Below, one piece after another: positions 33,690-43,161 of a stretch of 64,000 bases of DNA. Below the pieces are notes generated by a model. It was not told the origin of the DNA. It was given only the letters and a program-made list of their open reading frames with translations, and did no database searches. Origin of the DNA: Amorphophallus konjac (taxonomy: Eukaryota > Streptophyta > Magnoliopsida > Alismatales > Araceae); the NCBI GenBank assembly GCA_022559845.1, contig CM040117.1:78157731-78221730 (forward strand). The letters are read 5' to 3'. The stretch's first letter is position 1; each line of letters begins with the position of its first letter. The position numbers and the translations under genes are program-made.

Positions 33690-35995
33690 GGCTTTCGTAA
33701 GTGAAGAGGAATGAGGGAGAGAGAGTTTTTTTTATTTTCTCTTTACCAGCTCTACCGCCCTTGCGGGTTTTCGCCAGAGCTAGCCCCCTTTTACTTTTTC
33801 CGGTATGCCCTTGCGGGTTTTCATACCGAGGGGTCACCCGAATTTGCCTGAGGCGCCCTCGTGGGTTTTCACCTCAACTGGGTTGACGGTAATTTTTGCC
33901 CTCAGTAATCCCATGGAAGGAGTTGATTGAGGCCGCCGGGTTATCTCTATTTTTAACCTCGTTTGTTTTTATTTTTTTTTTGACCTGGGATCCTTGTAGT
34001 TGTCGTCCGTAGCATGCTGCTGTCGGGGGACGTGACCTGGAGTTTGGGCTGTTGATGCCTTGTCGCCGTCGTAGCCATGGTAGTGGCTTTGGCTGATTAC
34101 TGAGTAATCTGAAGTTTGACTGGTGATCTGGGAATCGGTAAGCCTTGGTGGCATATTGCTGGAATCATGACTGGGATCTGGGATCTGGGAACTGGTATGC
34201 CTTTACGACGCATTGCTGGAGTTATGGCTGGGTTCATGGTGACTTGACCATGATGAGTAGGTGACTGGGAATCATGGGTTTATGGACCCTCACGATAGAT
34301 GGATCTACGGTTGATGTGGTGTAAAAGCCAACAGAGATGGTGTGTAGGCCGAGGTTTGCTAGAATGAATGACTGGACTAGTGCATGAATTGCTGGTGTAT
34401 ATGGGCCGACCGTGGAGGTGTGAGGCCAGAGGAAGTGTGAGCCAACTGAGGTGGTGTATGGCTAAATGGGGAGTGTAAGATCAACGAGCTGGAGAGGCGT
34501 ACTAGCCAGAGACCGGTATAGGCCACCAAGGGAGGGGAGTGGCCTGGGGAGCTGGTTTAGGCCAAACGCGATGGTATATGGCCGACAGGGAGGTGCATGA
34601 TTTATAAACTGGAGCAGGGGATTAGTCAGGGACTGGTACGGGCCAACTGGCCGGGGATATGATTGCTGGAAGGTGGGTAGCTGGTTGCCCCAGCAGAGGG
34701 GGAGAGAGTTTTTTTTTTGTTCTCTTTACCAGCTCTACCGCCCTTTCGGGTTTTCGCCAGAGTTGGCCCCATTTTGCTTTTTCCGATGCGCCCTTACAGG
34801 TTTTCACATCGAGGGGTTACCCAATTTTGCTTGAGGTGCTCTTGCGAGTTTTCACCTCAACCGGGTTGCTGGCCTTTTTGCCCCCAGCTATCCCCTTGAA
34901 AAAGAGGATGACTGAGTCCGACGGGGTATCTCTATTTTTAACCCCATTTATTTTGTTATTTTTTTTTTACCTAAGAGCCTTTTGGCTGTTCGGTGACTGG
35001 TGCTTGGTGTCCGTAGCTTGCTGTTGTCGAAGGACACTGTTGGTGGGATCATTGTTGTTGATCCTCTGTGTTGATGCTGGAGTTGTTCGCTGGGGCTTGG
35101 CTAGTTGCCAAGCAATCTGGGGCCACACGTAGACCTTCAGGCTGGCTGATCCGTGTAGCTTACAGTTGGAGCTTGCACTGAAGCTTGAACATATCGGCTT
35201 TGATGATGCAAAGGCTAAGGTTCTGGGTTATGGTGGCGTATAGGCCAAGACTTGACGTAGGCTGACCAAAGAGGTGTACTGGCCAAAGGTTATGGATTTA
35301 ACTGGCCAAGAAGGTGTACTGGTTAGGGACTGGGTGATGTGTAGGCTAAGCATTGTGGTGTACTGGCTAGAGATCAGGTGTTGGATTGACTGTGGAGGTG
35401 TTTAGTCAAGGGTATGCGTAGGTCGACTGTGAAGGTGGACGACCAAGGTGGAGGCTTGACCAGCCATGACGGCATGTAGGTCAAGAGGGGGTAGCGACAA
35501 ACGGGGATAGTGTGAGACTAGGAGGAAACAGGTAGGTCGACCGTGATGGTGTATTGACCTGCATGCTGGGTGGTGACCAACCATGATGGTGTATTGGTCA
35601 AAGACTGGGTATAGGCTGACCGTTATGGCGTGACAGCCAGAAGAAGGTATGCTGACCCACTATTGTAGTGGGCTGGGCAGGGATTTAGGGTGAGGTGGTT
35701 GGATGTTCCTAGAGAGGAAGAGAGATTTTTCTTTTTCTCTTTACCAGCTCTACCGCCCTTTCAGGTTTTCACCAGAGCTGGCCCCCTTTTGCTTTTTCTG
35801 GTGCGCCCTTACGGGTTTTCACACCGAGGGGTAACCCAATTTTGCCTTAGGCGCCCTCACGAGTTTTCACCTCAGCCGGGTTTGCGGCCTTTTTGCCCCC
35901 AACCACCTTATGGAGAGAGTGACTTAGTCTGCCAGGGCATCTCTATTTTTAGCCCCTTTTTGTTTTTATTTTTTTTTGGGTACCTGTGAGCCTTG
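33690..35995. repeat. Three about 300 bp blocks spaced about 1 kb apart
   Basis: The block TTTACCAGCTCTACCGCCCTT + GGGTTTTCGCCAGAG..., then GAGGGGT.ACCC, TTTTCACCTCA and GGGGTATCTCTATTTTTA, occurs at about 33690-33975, 34690-34970 and 35710-35990. Spacers hold degenerate GGTGTANTGGCC repeats. This suggests a tandem array with a unit near 1 kb. Confidence 0.75.
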
Positions 35996-36156
35996 CGACT
36001 GTTGTCCTTAGCTTGTTGCTGTCAGGGGACGTTGCCTAGAGGTTGCGTCATTGGCGACTTGTTGTTGTGGTAGAAGCGAGTACGGATCAACCCTCAACCG
36101 AGTAGCTCGGAGCTTTAGGGTGAGTCCGAAGACTGGCTGGTCTTTGCTGTAGATGG

Positions 36157-36813
36157 CTAGAACTTTGACTGGGATCTGGGTGGCTCGGCGTTATTGAACA
36201 TGATGGCCGAAGCCACACTGAGACAGGGTGTCCGCCTGGGTGTTGCTACACCTTGGGACATGGTAAATACCGAAGGGATAGACCTCCCGCCAGGGTTTGC
36301 TGGTAGCCACCAGTGGAGGACCCGACGGAGCTTCGCCGGCGTCACCAGTTGGTGTTGGCAGGGATTCCACCGAGTCGTTAGCTGACGCATGTGGAGTTTG
36401 CTACTGAGCGGGTGTCGGCGGGATTCACCCTCTTTCACTCTGCTGGCTTTTGAGCTTTGTACCATTTTGGTGAGTGGAGGGACCTCTTGACTCGGGACCT
36501 CTGATTGGGTTGGGCCTCTTTTATAATGACCCATATTCATCCGAGGGAGGACGGACGCTCCTCCTTGGAGTTGCCCCCATTGTTTGGGCTTGGAAGGCTA
36601 GATATTGGACCGGGGTGATTGCCCCAAGTGTGATACTGGTGCATCGGCTTCTCTGAGCCTCACCTTGTCTTCTGGAGGTAGGGGTGGCGGCGGTGGGTCG
36701 CCCATTTTTGCAGCCGCTATGGCACCCCTTTTTTGTTTGCAGGGCCGAGGTTGACTCGGCACCAATGTGGTGGACCGAACGAACCCGGTGTGGGGTTGTC
36801 TGGAGCATGGCAT
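36157..36813 (-). other. Possible degraded 5' coding start of a Tat-like Ty3 element
   Basis: Downstream (minus strand) of a primer-site-like sequence lie short frames, one with MGDPPPPPLPPEDKVRLREA and another with a TPAKLRRVLHWWLPANPGG stretch. The proline-rich start resembles some plant Ty3 Gag starts, but no conserved Gag motif is visible. Weak call. Confidence 0.25.
36754..36765 (-). other. Candidate primer binding site, Tat-like
   Basis: Minus strand CCACA-TTGGTGCCGAGTC: an LTR end CA followed by TTGGTGCCG, the form seen in Tat-lineage Ty3 elements. The bases after CCG do not match the common versions I know, so the tRNA is not assigned. Confidence 0.4.
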
Positions 36814-37416
36814 TTCTGGTGAGTGCTGATGTAGTTGGAACTCGAAAGTGCAGTGCCCGAGCTGGGGCCAACAGAATGGTGACTCGGAACTTGGTGTTCA
36901 GTTGGGCCCTCGAAGTTGTTGCCGAAACCCGGGGTTTGTGACCCATGTTGTGAACTGAGGATGTCAAAGGGATGGTGACCCAGAGCTTGACGCCCGTACT
37001 GGGTGTTGACAAAGCTAATGCCCACGGTAGAAAGCCTGTATTGGGAGCTTATGAAGCAGAGACCTAGGACTAGAAACCCAAATTGAGTGCTTGACGACGC
37101 TGGGTTCCAGAGCTAGAAGCCCGTCTTGATTACTGATGGTACTGGGACCTGGGACTGGATGTCGGTCTTGGGCATTGTCAAAATTGGAACCCGAGGCTGG
37201 AGGCCCGTCTCGGGTGCTGATGAAGCTAGGACTCGAGGCCGAATGCCTGTCTCGAGTGTCAATAAAGCCAGGACCCGGGGCTGAACACCCGTCTTGGGTG
37301 TGGCTGAAACTGGGACCCGGGGCTGAATGCCCGATCTTAGGTATTGGTGGAACTGGATCCTAAGGCAGAACACTCGTCTTGGGTATTGATGGAATTGGAT
37401 TCCAGGGCAGGTGACC
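36766..37416 (-). repeat. Candidate partial LTR of the R element, with about 55 bp repeats
   Basis: From TGTGGTGGACC (36766) to the edge of element X. About 37140-37400 holds repeats like GGACCCGGGGCTGAATGCCC + GTCTTGGGTGT. The far end is not visible. Confidence 0.35.
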
Positions 37417-37680
37417 TGATGCGGGACGGACACGGGGACCGACTCTAAGTGATATGGACCTCGGACTCTAAATGTATACACGACCAGCAACATACGAGCA
37501 TGAGAGACACTAGGCCCGACACTAAGAGCTCCTATGGGCTACACGTCGCTAACAGAAACGCAAGCTCACTCGTCATCCCAAATGAGGGAAACGCGGATCA
37601 TGCACGGTTGAGGAACCGACAGAGTTAAGGGTAGTCCGACTCACTTCCGTGCTCAGATCGAGCCACGGGACGGGTCACTC
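37417..37680 (-). repeat. Left (3') LTR of X, outer part
   Basis: Begins TGATGCGGGACG on the plus strand. The first 110 bases (37417-37526) nearly equal 63205-63312. It is interrupted by Y at 37681 and resumes at 45746. Confidence 0.75.
37676..37680. repeat. Left target-site duplication of Y (CACTC)
   Basis: Matches 45741-45745 exactly. Confidence 0.92.
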
Positions 37681-40260
37681 TGATGAGGGCATCCCTTGCC
37701 CCTCCACTCTTTTTCCAGACTCGGATTGTTCGACGGCAAGCACCATTATATTTGTCATGTATTTTTGAGACTAGTCATGTAATCTTCACATTTTCTTTGA
37801 GTCATTATCATGTAATTTTCCCTTTATTTTGAGTCATGTACCTAGGTAGTTGAGTCATTTTCCTAAGTATTGAGTCATTATGTTGGTTAGATAGGTTAAT
37901 GGGCCCAATCCATTGGGCTAGGCCCAGGGGCGCCCCTCCCTTGGACTGTGTGGTCTTTAGTTAGTTTGTCAGGGTCAGTTTGGTCTTAGGAAAATTATGG
38001 AGTCTATAAATACCCCACCCCTCTCTCATTTGTAACAACTTTTGATGAATATTGAAAAGCATTTGCCATCTCCCTCTCAATATCTCCCTCTCTCTCTCTC
38101 TCTTACTATCACTCTCTCTAAGTGGGTTGTACCCCCTCTCTCTCTCTCCTCCCCACCCCAATTTGCAATTCACTCTCTCTCCTCCCCATTCACCCCTCAT
38201 TAAGGCCCCTTCCCCTTCCCCATGCACTCATTCAACTCCCCCTCCAACCCCTAGGTGGAAACCCCTTCTCCTAGGCACCTTTCCACTTTCCAAAGCACCC
38301 CACCACCTTCCCAAGGCTGAATTAACCCCTCCCAAAGCCCAAATTCGAATTTCCCTCTCCCTAGGGCTGTGCCCCTCCATCTCCCCCACCCCCAAGCTCC
38401 CAAATTCGTCCCCCACCTCCCCTTGGTCAAACCAAGTTCACCCCCCCTCTCCCTTGCTCTCCCCTTGCACATCTCCTCATTCTATCTCTGTTTCAGGCAG
38501 CAGAACTACAACGAGTTGCAGAAGCAGCCACGACCGTTACTTGAAGATTCAAGTAGCAAGGCCTACATCTCTGGAAAGGTCTTCCAGAGAGCTTTCCAGG
38601 CGAGGCGGTTTCGTCAGCATCCGAGCTCCGAGCAGTCCGCAGCATCCATTCTCCCTCGACTGCGCAGGAGACCCCAGGCAAGGAACTAGAACGTGATTGG
38701 AAGCTCAACCACGGCAAACCCTTTGGGATTCAGATCAAGTGTTCTTCAGAAGAAATCTTCCCTCTCAAGTCCTCTTTAATCCTCAAGAAGCAGAGCTGCA
38801 TTTGGATATCGGCATCAGAAGTTACGAATTTTCTACTCCAAGGCATCAGGTCAGTTTTCAGGAGCCAGAACCGACATCCCTCTGCTCATCTGTTCGTCCC
38901 GGTATACTCCAACATCTGCCGACATCGCCGTCAAGTCCGAAAGAAAGAAGACGTGACCACGGTTCCAACGGTTCAAGTCTCGCCTCATTCAGAGCTCGGT
39001 AGCAATCGTGGCACCCCCTGCATCCAGTCACATGGTTCTGCACCAGACAGAGGCAGAACCAACCATCCCGGTTCCAGACTCTGCCACAGCCAGCTCGTGA
39101 AGGCTCTGAGCGCCATTTTTGGAGGGGAGAAACTACTTCCAGCTAGCTGCCACCTCCAAGAAGAAGGGACTCAATCGACCTCTGGAACCCTCTGTTCCAA
39201 TTTTCTTCGTCGGAGAGGGCAGACTGCCCCTGTGGTCCCAGGTTAGATCAGTCTTCATTTCTCCGGTCACTCCTCTCTCCACTGACATCGGATTGCATCC
39301 CCGTCAACTCCTGCTCGAAGCTACTCCGACCAAGTTCGCGTCACCGCTAGTTTCATTCCAATCGGAGTCCGGGAGAGCCCACAGTGACTTCTGCAACCTA
39401 CTGCTTCAGCCCGATACCAGCCAGAGACCAGACGGTGGTGTCCTGTTCCAGTCGCCGGTGCAGTCAGCCCCGAGACTCAAAGCTTCCCCAAAAATTCAAG
39501 CTTCATCCCCTGTCAGCTGAGGAACTTTTGGCAGTGGTTTCGTCAAGTTTGGAGCCCCGTGGAGCCCGTGGCAGTGTCAACAGCGACACCCTATCCTGCA
39601 GACCTGCAGATTGGCAGAACCGGCGGACTCGGAAGATCGGCTTTTCCTTTGCATAAAACCCCACCCCGCTTGGCCGGCTGAAGGCCCCTCCCTGCGTGGA
39701 GGTAGTTTTGAATGTAATAAGAATAATCCCCACCCCAAGTTCATCCCTCCTGCGTGAGGTGTAGTGGTGTAATTCTTTCAATTTCAGGTTCAAGCTACAT
39801 CGCCGCGGCGATCGGGTGTATACCCTCGCCTCCCGGCTCGCCCTCGTCTCCGGCCGGAGTCGGCGTCTTCACGCCGGCTAGGTGAGCCTCAGTCCCTCTC
39901 TTGCTTGGTTTAATCACTTGCTTAGCTTAGTATTATTGCTAGTACTGCGTCGGACGGAGAGTGAGAGCTCGGCCCAACTTGCTAGTTCCGTGAGTGACCA
40001 CCGCGGGCGAGTTGAGAGTGAACCCACTAAACCCACACCCTTGGTGTGCTGGCCGCCCATGGTTTGGGCATCCTAGGCCCATTTGGGGTTCTCCACAAGC
40101 TAGCCAACCATTGGAGCTTCATGGTCCCGTCTCGGACCCTCTCCCACATCGCTTAGTTGCCAACGGGCACAAGTGTGCACCAAACGGGTGAGTTCGCTAG
40201 TGTGAGTCCGCTGCTCAACTTGAATGCTTGAAAATAGGTCCAAGGTTCGGTGTCACATCA
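37681..40260 (+). repeat. 5' LTR of Y
   Basis: 2580 bp. TATA box TATAAATA at 38005-38012, followed by a (CT)-rich stretch at about 38066-38160. The rest is GC-balanced with many short open frames in all phases, identical in the 3' LTR and without recognisable motifs. Confidence 0.93.
38005..38012 (+). promoter_or_regulatory. TATA box of Y 5' LTR
   Basis: TATAAATA about 325 bases into the LTR, with a pyrimidine-rich leader after it. A second copy is at 43486-43493. Confidence 0.6.
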
Positions 40261-40262
40261 AG

Positions 40263-40274
40263 TGGTATCAGAGC
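40263..40274 (+). other. Primer binding site of Y, tRNA-iMet
   Basis: TGGTATCAGAGC two bases after the LTR end. Confidence 0.92.
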
Positions 40275-40312
40275 AAGTTCACAACTTGTCTCTATCAAGT
40301 TGGTCCTAGGGC

Positions 40313-42793
40313 ATGTCTAAGCATTTAGAGTCTTCAAATGCATCACTCTTGTCCCCTAATATGGCCACCTCATATCGACCTTACCAATCGGCCCACTCCA
40401 TAAGTCCAAGTCACCAAAAGATGCCTACCACTAACACCCATAACTTCCCGGGCCATATCAACTACTTCATGAAAGCCTTGACCTATGCCAATGAGCGGCT
40501 TGATAACATATCGGGCCGACTCGACCAACTTGGAAAAAATAGGCCCGCCCCAAGGACGGACGATAGGATGGCCCCTTTCCCACTTCCCACCTTTGATGGG
40601 ACCTCTCCTAGCAAATATTTAGATTGGGAAGCTACAATGGACCAATACTTCAATTGGTATCATATTTCCAAGGATGAAAAAGCATGGGTTGCCAAAATGC
40701 AACTAACCAAAAGGGCTCAAACTCATTGGTGTAAAATTGAGGGCTTAAGGATAATTAGACGGGAAGCTCCCCTCACCACATGGGAGGACATGAAGGATCA
40801 ACTAAGGGCTAGATATGTGTCCCCTTCTCACTCGGATCACCAAAACCCAAGGAGCACTCCCACTCCTCCCACCCCACCCGTCCAAACCCTTATCACTAAA
40901 ACCCAAGTACCTAAGACCTCCACCTCCCCACCTAACCCCATGAGGTCCCCCACACCCCAACCAAAACCCCCTTCCCTAACCTACACTAGTCAAGCCCCTT
41001 TAGCCCCCACTTCCACCCCAAATGATCCCAAGGGCAAGAGACCCCTAACCGACCCAATTCCCTCCATGGTGACCACCACTCATCCAACCCTCACCATTAA
41101 AAACCATGTGGACACCATGTCCACCCCTCCACCAAGGCCCATAATGGCCACCACCCCAAAACCCAAAACCCCTCACCCAACCCACCTCCCACTTCCTACA
41201 CCAATCTTTCCCCAACCTAGGCCTCCTCTACTTCCCCTTCCTAGCCCAACCCAAGCCCATGCTTATTCACCACCCCGGGAGTGTCATACGCTAGCTATCA
41301 CCAAACCACCCACCATAGATCCCCCTACTCCATTAGCAATAGAAGTTGCAACCCCCACACCCACCCAAGTGGAAAAAGATGCCCCTCCGGATCCACCTCC
41401 CAACATAGAGGAAATCCAAAGGCCAAACAACTCACACACCCCTAGCCTAGATCCTCTAGAGACACCCAACCTCACCATAGATAAGTCCATACTCCAATGG
41501 CTCAAGAAAAGTCTCACCATTCCTAGTTCACAACCATGCCACCTACCTATGGGATATCAATCTCAAATCATTCCCATTCAGCCACATGTCACTTATCAAA
41601 CTTCCTATTGTGTGGAAGATTTGGGAGACTTAGTGAACTACCTACATGGGCAAATGCACTTGACCAATATGCTAGCCATGAGGCCGCCCGAAACTAACAC
41701 CATTAGCCTAGCATATCCCACAATTGGCTCCATCACTTCCATCTATACTAATGGCCAAGTTACTAGTGAGATCATCCTCCTTCTTCCCATGGAGGAAGAA
41801 CCTATCATAGTCTACTCCCCAACCATTGAGATCCCAAGTGCTTTGATTGGCCAACCCATTAGCAACCTTGGCCCAATTATCTTGGAGGAGGATGACTCAC
41901 CATTTGAGGTCCTTAAGAACACGGAGTACCCCTACCTAGGTGACCCTTACCATGATCCCTTTGACCCTTTTCTATGGGAGCCTAAATCTCCATGTGACCC
42001 TCTCCCCCTATTCACCACTCACCTCACCCTACCCATACCACCCATGTTGACCCAAACTCCTCCCTTCCTGGAATCGGGTTACACCATGAGAGCATTGACC
42101 TTAGACAACAAACACCTCGGGATTGAGGAAATGACCCACCCTATATCCACCTACCTAGATCCCTTCGACCCTTTTGAGTGGAAGCTCAAAGACCACCCCA
42201 CCATCCCACATAAGGAAGTCATCTTTGGGAAAGGAGTTCATATGTCTTGGCACATCACATCGCTTGGCATGATTAGTCCGTCGGGTACATTCATCCATAT
42301 CACCCACATGTCAAGAAGAAAATATGAGTGGTCAATATTTGGTTGTCATGGTCCACCATCATTCATCATAAATCTCAAGCATGTTAGGAGCATTCATGGA
42401 TGTTCGGATCCTCCAACATTCATCACACTCACTCACAAGAGGGACACCTATGGATGCCCTGGTCCTCCCAAATCCTTCAAAGTCTTCATACCATCAATGC
42501 ATGATAGGTCTATATATGGTTGTCCTGGACCCCCTTTGCATACCATACATTGTCAACTCACACCGCGTCATAGTACATGGCATATGCATTCAAGCAAGTA
42601 TCAAGCAACAAGCGGTGAGATTCACAACAAGCGAGCAAAAACTCGTGAGCGCCACTTGGAATTCCAAGTTGGTAACTTGACGATGATGACTTTGGAGTGG
42701 CTCTACCCTAGGGTCACCTCCAAATTGAGGGCACGAGGACTTGGACCTTGCCAAGTTCTGAGTGACTTTTTGGCAACCCGGCTTATGGGTTGA
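40313..42793 (+). CDS. gag: Y Gag-type protein with unrecognised C-terminal module
   Basis: 826 codons, intact, starting at the first ATG after the primer site. Residues about 55-75 are helical (ANERLDNISGRLDQL). About 94-170 match a Ty3 Gag core (FDGTSPSKYLDWEATMDQYF...WEDMKDQLRARYV). About 177-400 is Pro/Thr-rich with no zinc knuckle. About 430-480 holds YCVEDL...GSITSIYTNGQVTSEIILLLP, a block also found in X. DPFDPF occurs near 548 and 616. A GCPGPP-type motif repeats four times at about 677, 696, 713 and 736 (GCHGPP, GCSDPP, GCPGPP, GCPGPP). Residues about 760-826 resemble an integrase C-terminus (RHLEFQVGNL...LRARGLGPCQVL), which then runs out of frame. Gag function is inferred; the module's role is unknown. 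Confidence 0.85.
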   Translation: MSKHLESSNASLLSPNMATSYRPYQSAHSISPSHQKMPTTNTHNFPGHINYFMKALTYANERLDNISGRLDQLGKNRPAPRTDDRMAPFPLPTFDGTSPSKYLDWEATMDQYFNWYHISKDEKAWVAKMQLTKRAQTHWCKIEGLRIIRREAPLTTWEDMKDQLRARYVSPSHSDHQNPRSTPTPPTPPVQTLITKTQVPKTSTSPPNPMRSPTPQPKPPSLTYTSQAPLAPTSTPNDPKGKRPLTDPIPSMVTTTHPTLTIKNHVDTMSTPPPRPIMATTPKPKTPHPTHLPLPTPIFPQPRPPLLPLPSPTQAHAYSPPRECHTLAITKPPTIDPPTPLAIEVATPTPTQVEKDAPPDPPPNIEEIQRPNNSHTPSLDPLETPNLTIDKSILQWLKKSLTIPSSQPCHLPMGYQSQIIPIQPHVTYQTSYCVEDLGDLVNYLHGQMHLTNMLAMRPPETNTISLAYPTIGSITSIYTNGQVTSEIILLLPMEEEPIIVYSPTIEIPSALIGQPISNLGPIILEEDDSPFEVLKNTEYPYLGDPYHDPFDPFLWEPKSPCDPLPLFTTHLTLPIPPMLTQTPPFLESGYTMRALTLDNKHLGIEEMTHPISTYLDPFDPFEWKLKDHPTIPHKEVIFGKGVHMSWHITSLGMISPSGTFIHITHMSRRKYEWSIFGCHGPPSFIINLKHVRSIHGCSDPPTFITLTHKRDTYGCPGPPKSFKVFIPSMHDRSIYGCPGPPLHTIHCQLTPRHSTWHMHSSKYQATSGEIHNKRAKTRERHLEFQVGNLTMMTLEWLYPRVTSKLRARGLGPCQVLSDFLATRLMG

Positions 42794-43161
42794 ACTTTCA
42801 AAAGAGTTTTGGGATTCTCCCCATTTCTCATGTGGCGGATCTAGCACCCTATAAGGGCACCGCGGTGGATCCTAGTGAGTGCCTCCAGCTTACACCTACC
42901 CTTGTGAGAGACACCCTCGGAGTGCCACCACAAATAGCCTGAGAGCCCGACGTGAGCACACAGCGGCAATACTAGGCAAGCAAGATCCCATCACCAGCAT
43001 GAGGGTATGACCGAGTCACTTTGTCGACTGAAGCACCGTTCCCCGACTAGAGTCGCGGGTTGAGTATGGAGATCGTGGATCGCCCCGAGCTGCAGTTCGA
43101 TGCACTACTTCCCTGGTGGACCCATACTCGACGGAGTCGAGTTTTCCCCACCCCGGGGGTA
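42794..43161 (+). pseudogene. Remnant of integrase tail and PPT of Y
   Basis: One frame over from the Gag-type frame the text continues as an integrase C-terminus (GNPAYGLNF...ISHVADLAPYKG), so a one-base shift near 42770 ended the fusion. Later, VDPYSTESSFPHPG matches the X tail (DPYSTGSSFSQPG) just before the polypurine-like CCCCGGGGGTA. No chromodomain is left. Confidence 0.65.

Noticed and set aside
38052..39656. Frames of 90-214 codons in the Y LTRs, each present twice
   Set aside because: They lie in the LTR, overlap in all phases and both strands, carry no recognisable motif and are duplicated only because the LTR is.
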